Of a stretch of 64,000 bases of DNA, positions 1 to 9,955 are shown in pieces. This DNA comes from Abelmoschus esculentus. Taxonomy: Eukaryota > Streptophyta > Magnoliopsida > Malvales > Malvaceae. The stretch is from NCBI GenBank assembly GCA_035048815.1, contig JAUCBN010000017.1, forward strand, positions 5,638,936 through 5,702,935, read 5' to 3'. The first letter of the stretch is position 1. The number at the start of each line of letters is the position of its first letter. The translations under genes were made by a program, and so were the position numbers. Under the pieces are notes generated by a model. It saw only the letters and a list, made by a program, of their open reading frames with translations. It was not told the origin of the DNA and did no database searches.

Positions 1-1360
1 TATGTTCAAAAGCACATAATTAATAATTTGAACTCATAAAATTTGATTTAATAACTTTTGATTTTCGTTTTCTTGCGATTAAAACGTGCATGTCTAAATG
101 ATATTTATTGAGAATCAGTTCGAATTTTAACCGAGTAAAAAGCTGCAAATTTGAGATTAATCTATAGAATTATGTTTAAAAGCCCATAATTAATAATTTG
201 AACTCATTAAATTTGATTTAATAAATTTTGGTTGTCGTTTTATTGTGATTAAAACGTTCATGTCTAAATGACCTTTATAGAGAATCAGTTCGAATTTTAA
301 CCGAGTAAAAAGTTGAAAATTTGTGATTAATCTGTATAATTATGTTCAAAAGCCCATAATTAACAATTTGAACTCATTAAATTTGATTTAATAACTTTTG
401 GTTGTCTTTTGGTTGCGATTAAAATGTGCCTGTCTAAATGACCTTTATTGTGAATCAGTTCGAATTTTAACCGAATAAAAAGCTGAAAATTTGAGATTAA
501 TTTGTATAATTATATTCAAAAGCCCATAATTAATAATTTGAACTCATTAAATTTGATTTAATAACTTTTGGTTGTCGTTTTATTGCGATTAAAACGTGTA
601 TGTCTAAATGACCTTTATAGAGAATCAGTTCGAATTTTAACCCAGTAAAAAGTTTTAAATTTGAGATTAATCTGTATAATTATGTTCAAAAGCACATAAT
701 TAATAATTTGAACTCATAAAATTTGATTTAATAACTTTTGATTTTCGTTTTCTTGCGATTAAAACGTGCATGTCTAAATGATATTTATTGAGAATCAGTT
801 CGAATTTTAACCGAGTAAAAAGCTGCAAATTTGAGATTAATCTATAGAATTATGTTTAAAAGCCCATAATTAATAATTTGAACTCATTAAATTTGATTTA
901 ATAAATTTTGGTTGTCGTTTTATTGTGATTAAAACGTGCATGTCTAAATGACCTTTATAGAGAATCAGTTCGAATTTTAACCGAGTAAAAAGTTGAAAAT
1001 TTGTGATTAATCTGTATAATTATGTTCAAAAGCCCATAATTAACAATTTGAACTCATTAAATTTGATTTAATAACTTTTGGTTGTCTTTTGGTTGCGATT
1101 AAAATGTGCCTGTCTAAATGACCTTTATTGTGAATCAGTTCGAATTTTAACCGAATAAAAAGCTGAAAATTTGAGATTAATTTGTATAATTATATTCAAA
1201 AGCCCATAATTAATAATTTGAACTCATTAAATTTGATTTAATAACTTTTGGTTGTCGTTTTATTGCGATTAAAACGTGAATGTCTAAATGACCTTTATTG
1301 AGAATCAATTCGAATTTTAATCGTGTAAAAAACTGAAAATTTGAGATTAATCTATATAAT
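1..1360 (+). repeat. 680-bp (4-monomer) tandem duplication
   Basis: Positions 1-598 and 681-1278 are the same four-monomer block. Reading line by line I find one difference, T at 257 against G at 937. The block starts with the AGCACATAATTAATAA monomer that has TTTTCTTGCG, and includes an unusual monomer with GTTGTCTTTTGGTTGCG (about 400 and 1080). The copies part inside the fourth monomer, at 599 against 1279. Near identity suggests a very recent unequal exchange, or an assembly duplication at the window edge. The first monomer is also found at 25,002, 28,911 and 49,552. Confidence 0.93.
511..680 (+). repeat. Chimeric monomer at a crossover junction
   Basis: The left part (to about 598) equals the monomer at 1191-1278. 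The right part, with CGTGTATG, ATAGAGAATC, AACCCAGTAAAAAG and TTTTAAATTTGAG, equals the monomer that ends at 25,001, which is also followed by the AGCACATAATTAATAA monomer. The rare AACCCAG is shared only with that unit (24,959-24,966); the matching unit in the 3,909-bp-shifted copy reads AACCTAG. This looks like the breakpoint of the exchange that made the 680-bp duplication. Confidence 0.8.
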
Positions 1361-1431
1361 TATGTTCAAAAGCCCATAATTGACAATTTCAACACATTAA
1401 ATTTGATTTAATAAATTTTGGTTGTTGTTTT

Positions 1432-1448
1432 GTTCGATTAAAACGTGC
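1432..1448 (+). other. CENP-B-box-like site with TTCG, one mismatch
   Basis: Loss of one G from GTTGCGATT gives TTCG here, so the site fits NTTCGNNNNANNCGGGN at 8 of 9 fixed bases (CGTG in place of CGGG). The same site occurs in the paralogous monomers at 25,753-25,769, 29,662-29,678 and 50,303-50,319. Protein binding is not shown by sequence. Confidence 0.5.
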
Positions 1449-1553
1449 ATGTCTAAATGACCTTTATAGAGAATCAGTTCGAATTTTAACCGAGTAAAAA
1501 GTTTAAAATTTGAGATTAATCTTTATAATTATGTTCAAAAGCCCATAATTAAT

Positions 1554-1655
1554 AATTTGAACTCATTAAATTTGATTTAATAACTTTTGGTTGTCGTTTT
1601 GTTGCGATTAAAACGTGCATATCTAAATTATATTTTTTGAGAATCAGTTCAAATT
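1554..1655. other. Inverted-repeat arms within a monomer (example)
   Basis: AATTTGAACT at 1554-1563 and its exact reverse complement AGTTCAAATT at 1646-1655 are 82 bp apart. The same pair sits at monomer positions 25-34 and 117-126 in nearly every unit. The consensus right arm is AGTTCGAATT, with one change from perfect. The arms could let single-stranded satellite or its RNA fold into a long-loop hairpin, or could be chance in AT-rich DNA. Confidence 0.6.
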
Positions 1656-3590
1656 TTAACCGAGTAAAAAGCTGAAAATTTGAGATTAATCAATATAATT
1701 ATGTTCAAGAGCCCATAATTAATAATTTGAACTCATTAAATTTGATTTAATAAATTTTGGTTGTCGTTATGTTGCGATTAAAACGTGCATGTCTAAATGA
1801 CCTTTATAGAGAATCAGTTCAAATTTTAACCGAGTAAAAAGCTGAAAATTTTAGATTAATCTATATAATTATGTTTAAAAGCCCATAATTAACAATTTGA
1901 ACTCATTAAATATGATTTAATAAATTTTGGTTGTCGTTTTGTTGCGATTAAAACGTGCATGTCTATATGACTTTTATAGAGAATCAGTTCGAATTTTAAC
2001 CGAGTAAAAAGCTGAAAATTTGAGATTAATCTGTATAATTATGTTCAATAGCCCATAATTAACAATTTGAACTCAATAAATTTGAATTAATAAATTTTGG
2101 TTGTCGTTTTGTTGCGATTAAAACGTGCATGCCTAAATGATATTTATAGCTAATCTGTTTGAATTTTAACAGAGTAAAAAGCTGAAAATTTGAGATTAAT
2201 CTTATAATTATGTTCAAAACCCATAATTAACAATTTGAACTTATAAAATTTGATTTAATAACTTTTGGTTGTCGTTTTGTTGCGATTAAAACGTCCATGT
2301 CTAAATGACCTTTAGTGAGAATCAGTTCGAATTTTAATCGAGTAAAAAGCTAAAAATTTGAGATTAATCTGTATAATTATGTTCAAAATCCTATAATTAA
2401 CAATTTGAACTCATTAAATTTGATTTAATAACTTTTGGTTGTCGTTTTGTTGCGATTAAAACGTGCATGTCTAAATGACCTTTATTGAGAATTTGTTCGA
2501 ATTTTAACCGAGTAAAAAGCTTAAAATTTGAGATTAATCTGTATAATTATGTTCAAAAGCCTAGAATTAACAATTTGAACTCATAAAATTTGATTTAATA
2601 ACTTTTGGTTGTCGTCTTGATGCAATTAAAACGTGCTTGTCTAAATGACCTTTATTGAGAATCATTTCAAATTTTAACCGAGTAAAAAGCTTAAAATTTG
2701 AGATTAATCTATATAATTATGTACAAAAGCCCATAATTAATAATTTGAACTCATAAAATTTGATTTTATAACTTTTGGTGGTCGTTTTTTGGCGATTAAA
2801 ACGTGCATGTCTAAATGACCTTTATTGAGAATCAGTTCGAATTTTAACCGAGTAAAAAGCTGAAAATTTGAGATTAATCTGTATAATTATGTTCAAAAGC
2901 CCAAAATTAACAATTTGAACTCATAAAATTAGATTTAATAACTTTTGATTATCGTTTTGTTGCGATTAAAACGTGCATTTCTAAATGACCTCTCTTGAGA
3001 ATCAGTTCGAATTCTAACCGAGTAAAAAGCTAAAAATTTTAGATTAATCTGTATAATTATGTTCAAAAGCCCATAATTATCAATTTGAACTCATAAAATT
3101 TGCTTTAATAACTTTTGGTTGTTTTTTTTGCGATTAAAACGTGCATGTGTAAAAGGGCTTAATAGCGAATACATTCGAATTTTAACAGAGTAAAAAGCTG
3201 AAAATTTGAGATTAATCTGTATAATTATATTCAAAAGCACATAATTAATAATTTGAACTCATAAAATTTGATTTAGTAACTTTTGGTTTTCGTTTTGTTG
3301 CGATTAAAACGTGCATGTCTAAATGACATTTATTGAGAATCTGTTCGAATTTTAACCGAGTAAAAAGCTTTAAATTTGAGATTAATCTATATAATTATGT
3401 TCAGAAGCCCATAATTAACAATTTGAACACATAAAATTTGATTTAATAACTTTTTGTTGTCGGTTTTTTGCGATTAAAACGTATATGTCTAAATAACGTT
3501 TATTGAGAATCAGTTCGTATTTTAACCGAGTAAAAAGCTGAAAATTTGAGATTAATCTATATAATTATGTTCAAAAGCCCATAATTAACA

Positions 3591-3635
3591 ATTTCAACTC
3601 AATAAATTTGATTTAAACTCATAAAATTTGATTTA
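3591..3635 (+). repeat. Monomer with 20-bp internal duplication
   Basis: AACTCAATAAATTTGATTTA is followed directly by AACTCATAAAATTTGATTTA, so this monomer is about 20 bp longer than usual. The identical lesion is found once more, at 52,462-52,506, exactly 48,871 bp away. It therefore predates the large duplication and works as a private marker. Confidence 0.9.
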
Positions 3636-5460
3636 ATAACTTTTTGTTGTCGTTTTGTTGCGATTAAAATGTGCCTGTCTAAATGACCTTTATTGTGAAT
3701 CAGTTCAAATTTTAACCGAGTAAAAAGCTTAAAATTTGAGACTAATCTGTATAATTATGTTCAAAAGCCCATAATTAACAATTTGAACTCATAAAATTTG
3801 ATTTAATAATTTTTGGTTGTCGTTTTTTTATAATTAAAACGTGCATGTCTAAATGATCTGTATCGAGAATCAGTTCGAATTTTAACAGAGTGAAAAGCTG
3901 AAAATTTTAGATTAGTCTGTGTAATTATGTTCAAAAGCCCATAATTAACAATTTGAACTCATTAAATTTGATTTAATAACTTTTGGTTGTCGTTTGGTTG
4001 CGATTAAAACGTGCATGTCAAAATGACCTTTATTGAGAATCAATTCGAATTTTAACTGATTAAAAAGCTAAAAATTTTAAATTAATCTATATAGTTATGT
4101 TCAAAAGCCCATAATTAACAATTTGAACACATAAAATTTGATTTAATAACTTTTGGTTGTCGTTTTGTTGCGATTAAAACGTGTATGTCTAAATGACTTT
4201 ATTGAGAATTTGTTCGAATTTTAACCAAGTAAAAAGCTGAAAATTTGAGATTAATCTATATAATTATGTTCAAAAGCCCGTAATTAACAATTTGAACACA
4301 TTAAATTAGATTTAGTAACTTTTGTTTGTCGTTTTGTTGCGATTAAAACGTGCATGTCTAAATGACCTTTATTGAGAATCAATTCGAATTTTTACCGAGT
4401 AAAAAGCTAAAAATTTGAGATTAATCAGTATAACTATGTTCAAAAGCCCATAATTAACAATTTGAGCTCATAAAATTTCATTTAATAACTTTTTGTCGTC
4501 GTTTTGTTGCGATTAAAACGTGCCTGTCTAAATGATCTTTATTGTGAATCAGTTTAAATTTTAACCGAGTAAAAAGCTGAAAATTTGAGATTAATATGTA
4601 TAATTATGTTCAAAAGACCATAATTAACAATTTGAACTCATTAAATTTGAATTAATAACTTTTGGTTGTCGTTTTGTTGCGATTAAAACATGCATGTCTA
4701 AATGAACTTTATTGAGAATCAGTTCGAATTTTAATCGAGTAAAAAGCTAAAAATTTGAGATTAAGCTGTATAATTATGTTCAAAAGCCTATAATTAAATA
4801 TTTGAACTCATAAAATTTAATTTAATAACTTTTGGTTTTCTTTTTTATTTTGATTAAAATGTGCATTTTTAAAGGGGCTTTATAGCGAATCCGTTCGAAT
4901 TTTAACCGAGTAAAAAGCTGAAAATTTGAGATTGATCTGTATAATTATGTTCAAAAGCCCATAATTAACAATTTGAACTCATTAAATTTGATTTAATAAC
5001 TTTTGTTTGTCGTTTTTTTGCGATTAAAACGTGCATGTCTAAATGACCTTTATTGAGAATCAGTTCGAATTTTAACCGAATAAAAAGCTTAAAATTCTAG
5101 ATTAATCTGTATAATTATGTTTAAAAGCCCATAATTAACAATTTGAACTCATAAAATTTGATTTTATAACTTTTGGTTATCGTTTTTTTGCGATTAAAAC
5201 GTGCATGTCTAAATAACCTTTATTGAGAATGATTTCGAATTTTAACCGAGTAAAAAGCTGAAGATTTGAGATTAATATGTATAATTATGTTCAAAAGACC
5301 ATAATTAAAAATTTGAACTCATTAAATTTGATTTAATACCTTTTGGTTGTTGTTTTGTTGCGATTAAACGTGCATGTCTAAATGAACTTTATTGAGAATC
5401 AGTTCGAATTTTAACCGTGTAAAAAGCTAAAAATTTGAGATTAATTTGTATAATTATGTT

Positions 5461-6660
5461 CAGAAGCCTATAATTAACTATTTGAACTCATAAAATTTGA
5501 TTTAATAACTTTTGGTTTTCTTTTTTATTTTGATTAAAACGTGGATGTCTAAAGGGGCTTTATAGCGAATCCGTTCGAATTTTAACCGAGTAAAAAGCTG
5601 AAAATTTGAGATTAATATGTATAATTATGTTCAAAAGACCATAATTAACAATTTGAACTCATTAAATTTGATTTAATAACTTTTGGTTGTCGTTTTGTTG
5701 CGATTAAAACGTGCATGTCTAAATGACCTTTATTGAGAATCAGTTTGAATTTTAACCGAGTAAAAAGCTGAAAATTTTAGATTAATCTGTATAATGATGT
5801 TTAAAAGCCCATAATTAACAATTTGATCTCATAAAATTTGATTTAATAACTTTTGGTTGTCGTTTTTTTGCGATTAAAACGGGCAGGTCTAAATAACCTT
5901 TATTGAGAATGATTTCGAATTTTAACCGAGTAAAAAGCTGAAAATTTGAGATTAATATGTATAATTATGTTCAAAAGACCATAATTAACAATTTGAACTC
6001 ATTAAATTTGATTTAATAACTTTTGGTTGTCGTTTTGTTGCGATTAAAACGTGCATGTCTAAATGAACTTTATTGAGAATCCCTTCGAATTTTAACCGAG
6101 TAAAAAGCTAAAAATTTGAGATTAATCTGTATAATTATGTTCAAAAGCCTATAATTAACTATTTGAACTCATAAAATTTGATTTAATAACTTTTGGTTTT
6201 CTTTTTTATTTTGATTAAAACGTGCATGTCTAAAAGGGCTTTATAGCGAATCCGTTCGAATTTTAACCGAGTAAAAAGCTGAAAATTTGAGATTAATATG
6301 TATAATTATGTTCAAAAGACCATAATTAACAATTTGAACTCTTTAAATTTTATTTAATAACTTTTGGTTGTCGTTTTGTTGCGATTAAAACGTGCATGTC
6401 TAAATGACCTTTATTGAGAATCAGTTTGAATTTTAACCGAGTAAAAAGCTGAAAATTTTAGATTAATCTGTATAATTATGTTTAAAAGCCCATAATTAAC
6501 AATTTGATCTCATAAAATTTGATTTAATAACTTTTGGTTGTCGTTTTTTTGCGATTAAAACGGGCATGTCTAAATAACCTTTATTGAGAATGATTTCGAA
6601 TTTTAACCGAGTAAAAAGCTAAAAATTTGAGATTAATATGTATAATTATGTTCAAAAGAC
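5461..6660 (+). repeat. Small HOR tract, two B-C-D-A rounds
   Basis: Class B units (AAAGGGGCTTTATAGCG at about 5551; AAAAGGGCTTT at about 6231) are 681 bp apart, with C, D and A units in order. One D unit has GGGCAGGTCT (5881), shared only with 55,601. One A unit has GAATCCCTTCG where most have GAATCACTTCG. The preceding A-like unit (5290) has the rare AATTAAAAATTTG and ATTAAACG, also seen at about 54,330. This is an outlying piece of the main HOR family lying among diverged monomers. Confidence 0.85.
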
Positions 6661-7310
6661 CATAATTAACAATTTGAACTCATTAAATTTGATTTAATAA
6701 CTTTTGGTTGTCGTTTTGTTGCTATTTAAACGTGCTTGTCTAAATGACCTTAATTGTGAATCAGTTTAAATTTTAACAGAGTAAAAAGCTGAAAATTTGA
6801 GATTAATATGTATTATTATGTTCAAAATCTCATAAGTAACAATTTGAACTCATAAAATTTGATTTTATAACTTTTGGTGGTCTTTTTTTTGCGATTAAAA
6901 CGTGCATGTCTAAATGATCTTTATTGAGAATCTGTTCGAATTTTAAATTTGAGATTAATCTGTATAATTATGTTCAAAAGCCCAAAATTAACAATTTGAA
7001 CTTATAAAATTAGATTTAATAATTTTTAATTATCGTTTTATTGCGATTAAAACGTGCATGTCTAAATAACCTTTATAGAGAATCAGTTCGAATTTTAACC
7101 GAGTAAAAAGCTGAAAATTTCAGATTAATCTGTATAATTATGTTCAAAAGCCCATAATTAACAATTTGAACTCATAAAATTTGATTTAATAACTTTTGGT
7201 TGTCGTTTTTTTGCGACTAAAACGTGCATGTCTAAGTGACCTTTATTGAGAATCCGTTCGAATTTTAACCGAGTAAAAAGCTAAAAATTTGAGATTAATC
7301 TGTATAATTA
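6660..7310 (+). repeat. Diverged monomers between HOR tracts, one truncated
   Basis: Four to five diverged units interrupt the HOR. They include one with GTTGCTATTTAAACGTGC (about 6718) and one with GTGGTCTTTTTTTTGCG (about 6880). In the latter, at about 6941-6950, TTCGAATTTT runs straight into AAATTTGAG, removing about 18 bp (CCGAGTAAAAAGCTG and neighbours). The segment has no counterpart in the right-hand copy, where the sequence passes from 5460-like to 7310-like monomers at about 54,510. Confidence 0.8.
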
Positions 7311-7819
7311 TGTTCAGAAGCCTATAATTAACTATTTGAACTCATAAAATTTGACTTAACAACTTTTGGTTTTGTTTTTTGTTTTGATTAAAACGTGCAT
7401 GTCTAAAGGGGCTTTATAGCGAATCCGTTCGAATTTTAACCGAGTAAAAAGCTAAAAATTTGAGATTAATCTGTATAATTATGTTCAAAAGCCCATAAAT
7501 AACAATTTGAACTCATTAAATTTGATTTAATAACTTTTGATTGTCATTTTGTTGCGATTAAAACGTGCATGTCTAAATGACCTTTATTGAGAATCAGTTT
7601 GAATTTTAACCGAGTAAAAAGCTGAAAATTTTAGATTAATCTGTATAATTATGTTTAAAAGCCCATAATTAACAATTTGATCTCATAAAATTTGATTTAA
7701 TAACTTTTGGTTGTCGTTTTTTTGCGATTAAAACGGGCATGTCTAAATAACCTTTATTGAGAATGATTTCGAATTTTAACCGAGTAAAAAGCTGAAAATT
7801 TGAGATTAATATGTATAAT

Positions 7820-7989
7820 TATGTTCAAAAGACCATAATTAACAATTTGAACTCATTAAATTTGATTTAATAACTTTTGGTTGTTGTTTTGTTGCGATTA
7901 AAACGTGCATGTCTAAATGAACTTTATTGAGAATCCCTTCGAATTTTAACCGAGTAAAAAGCTAAAAATTTGAGATTAATCTGTATAAT
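7820..7989 (+). repeat. Class A monomer, type example
   Basis: 170 bp. Diagnostic bases are AAGACCATAATTAAC, CTAAATGAACTTTATTG, GAATCACTTCG and AAGCTAAAAATTTGAG. It precedes class B in almost every HOR unit. A recurrent hybrid (here called A*, for example at about 10,385 and 13,620) has the A start but the C end (GCTGAAAATTTTAG) and is followed by D. Some A units carry GTTCACAAGACC (11,739; 14,293; 16,163), which tags one lineage. Confidence 0.9.
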
Positions 7990-8160
7990 TATGTTCAAAA
8001 GCCTATAATTAACTATTTGAACTCATAAAATTTGATTTAATAACTTTTGGTTTTCTTTTTTATTTTGATTAAAACGTGCATGTCTAAAGGGGCTTTATAG
8101 CGAATCCGTTCGAATTTTAACCGAGTAAAAAGCTGAAAATTTGAGATTAATATGTATAAT
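7990..8160 (+). repeat. Class B monomer, type example (171 bp)
   Basis: The most divergent class and the landmark of the HOR. It has GCCTATAATTAACTATTTG, then GGTTTTCTTTTTTATTTTG where others have GGTTGTCGTTTTGTTGCG, and CTAAAGGGGCTTTATAGCG with GAATCCGTTCG in place of CTAAATGACCTTTATTGAG with GAATCAG. The extra base is in the T-rich stretch. B has lost two CpGs (positions 66 and 76) and with them the CENP-B-box-like site, and has gained one in TAGCGAATCCG. Confidence 0.92.
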
Positions 8161-8330
8161 TATGTTCAAAAGACCATAATTAACAATTTGAACTCATTAA
8201 ATTTGATTTAATAACTTTTGGTTGTCGTTTTGTTGCGATTAAAACGTGCATGTCTAAATGACCTTTATTGAGAATCAGTTTAAATTTTAACCGAGTAAAA
8301 AGCTAAAAATTTTAGATTAATCTGTATAAT
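8161..8330 (+). repeat. Class C monomer, type example
   Basis: 170 bp. C has GAACTCATTAAATTTG, CGTGCATG, GACCTTTATTGAGAATCAGTTT and then TTTTAGATTAATCTGTATAATGATG. It follows B, and the GATG at its end (in place of TATG) leads into class D. In this copy CAGTTTAAATTTT and GCTAAAAATTTT are minor variants; most C units read CAGTTTGAATTTT and GCTGAAAATTTT. Confidence 0.88.
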
Positions 8331-8500
8331 GATGTTTAAAAGCCCATAATTAACAATTTGATCTCATAAAATTTGATTTAATAACTTTTGGTTGTCGTTT
8401 TTTTGCGATTAAAACGGGCATGTCTAAATAACCTTTATTGAGAATGATTTCGAATTTTAACCGAGTAAAAAGCTGAAAATTTGAGATTAATATGTATAAT
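8331..8500 (+). repeat. Class D monomer, type example
   Basis: 170 bp. D starts GATGTTTAAAAGCCC and has TTTGATCTCATAAAATTTG, CGTTTTTTTGCGATT, AAAACGGGCATG, CTAAATAACCTTTATTGAG and GAATGATTTCG. It ends in TTAATATGTATAATTATG. ACGGGC at positions 84-89 is the main difference that matters, because it completes the right half of a CENP-B-box-like site. A D-prime form, with GACCATAATTAACAATTTGAACTC in front of a D body, follows D in the 7- and 11-mer units (about 9200, 12,420, 15,000). Confidence 0.9.
8403..8419 (+). other. CENP-B-box-like site in class D, 8 of 9 core bases
   Basis: TTGCGATTAAAACGGGC against the core NTTCGNNNNANNCGGGN has a single mismatch (G for T at core position 3). The same site is present in essentially every class D unit, dozens of times in the window. 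The generic monomer has two mismatches (CGTG as well) and class B has lost the left half. Similarity is seen in sequence; binding is conjecture, and CENP-B itself is known from mammals, with related pogo-derived proteins elsewhere. Confidence 0.5.
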
Positions 8501-8689
8501 TATGTTCAAAAGACCATAATTAACAATTTGAACTCATTAAATTTGATTTAATAACTTTTGGTTGTCGTTTTGTTGCGATTAAAACGTGCATGTCTAAATG
8601 AACTTTATTGAGAATCACTTCGAATTTTAACCGAGTAAAAAGCTAAAAATTTGAGATTAATCTGTATAATTATGTTCAAAAGCCTATAA

Positions 8690-9880
8690 TTAACTATTTG
8701 AACTCATAAAATTTGATTTAATAACTTTTGGTTTTCTTTTTTATTTTGATTAAAACGTGCATGTCTAAAAGGGCTTTATAGCGAATCCGTTCGAATTTTA
8801 ACCGAGTAAAAAGCTGAAAATTTGAGATTAATATGTATAATTATGTTCAAAAGACCATAATTAACAATTTGAACTCGTTAAATTTTATTTAATAACTTTT
8901 GGTTGTCGTTTTGTTGCGATTAAAACGTGCATGTCTGAATGACCTTTATTGAGAATCAGTTTGAATTTTAACCGAGTAAAAAGCTGAAAATTTTAGATTA
9001 ATCTGTATAATTATGTTTAAAAGCCCATAATTAACAATTTGATCTCATAAAATTTGATTTAATAACTTTTGGTTGTCGTTTTTTTGCGATTAAAACGGGC
9101 ATGTCTAAATAACCTTTATTGAGAATGATTTCGAATTTTAACCGAGTAAAAAGCTGAAAATTTGAGATTAATATGTATAATTATGTTCAAAAGACCATAA
9201 TTAACAATTTGAACTCATAAAATTTGATTTAATAACTTTTGGTTGTCGTTTTTTTGCGATTAAAACGGGCATGTCTAAATAACCTTTATTGAGAATGATT
9301 TCGAATTTTAACCGAGTAAAAAGCTGAAAATTTGAGATTAATATGTATAATTATGTTCAAAAGACCATAATTAACAATTTGAACTCATTAAATTTGATTT
9401 AATAACTTTTGGTTGTCGTTTTGTTGCGATTAAAACGTGCATGTCTAAATGACCTTTATTGAGAATCAGTTTGAATTTTAACCGAGTAAAAAGCTGAAAA
9501 TTTTAGATTAATCTGTATAATGATGTTTAAAAGCCCATAATTAACAATTTGATCTCATAAAATTTGATTTAATAACTTTTGGTTGTCGTTTTTTTGCGAT
9601 TAAAACGGGCATGTGTAAATAACCTTTATTGAGAATGATTTCGAATTTTAACCGAGTAAAAAGCTGAAAATTTGAGATTAATATGTATAATTATGTTCAA
9701 AAGACCATAATTAACAATTTGAACTCATTAAATTTGATTTAATAACTTTTGGTTGTCGTTTTGTTGCGATTAAAACGTGCATGTCTAAATGAACTTTATT
9801 GAGAATCACTTCGAATTTTAACCGAGTAAAAAGCTGAAAATTTGAGATTAATCTGTATAATTATGTTCAAAAGCCTATAA
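8690..9880 (+). repeat. 7-mer HOR variant B-C-D-D'-C-D-A (1,191 bp)
   Basis: The B anchor at 8765 and the next at 9956 enclose seven monomers in the order B, C, D, D-prime, C, D, A. The same order returns between B anchors 11,998-13,191, 16,423-17,614 and 18,636-19,827. The last three share TAAATGCCCATAAT in the first D unit (12,251; 16,676; 18,889), absent from this one, so they form a sub-lineage. Amplification by whole-block unequal exchange explains this. Confidence 0.85.
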
Positions 9881-9955
9881 TTAACTATTTGAACTCATAA
9901 AATTTGATTTAATAACTTTTGGTTTTCTTTTTTATTTTGATTAAAACGTGCATGT

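Larger units (their letters stand above)
1361..5460 (+). repeat. Diverged monomer tract, left copy
   Basis: About 24 monomers that each differ from their neighbours, without the ABCD rhythm. Marks include a monomer with TTGACAATTTC and TTGTTCGATT (1361), the AAGAGCCCATAAT monomer (1700), a short CTTATAATTATG junction (2203), GTTTTTTTTGCG (3120) and GGTTTTCTTTTTTATTTTG (about 4826). The tract is colinear with 50,232-54,500 at a constant offset of 48,871 bp from 1361 to 5120, with scattered substitutions (for example 2722, GTACAAAAG against GTTCAAAAG). Diverged monomers normally represent older satellite layers. Confidence 0.9.

Noticed and set aside
3591..3635. Transposon target-site duplication
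   Set aside because: The 20-bp repeat has no inserted element between its copies and both halves are normal monomer sequence, so it is a local tandem duplication.
5531..5551. Promoter-like TATA stretches (TGTATAATTATG) and T-runs as terminators
   Set aside because: These are part of every monomer, with no gene downstream. Calling them regulatory would be baseless.
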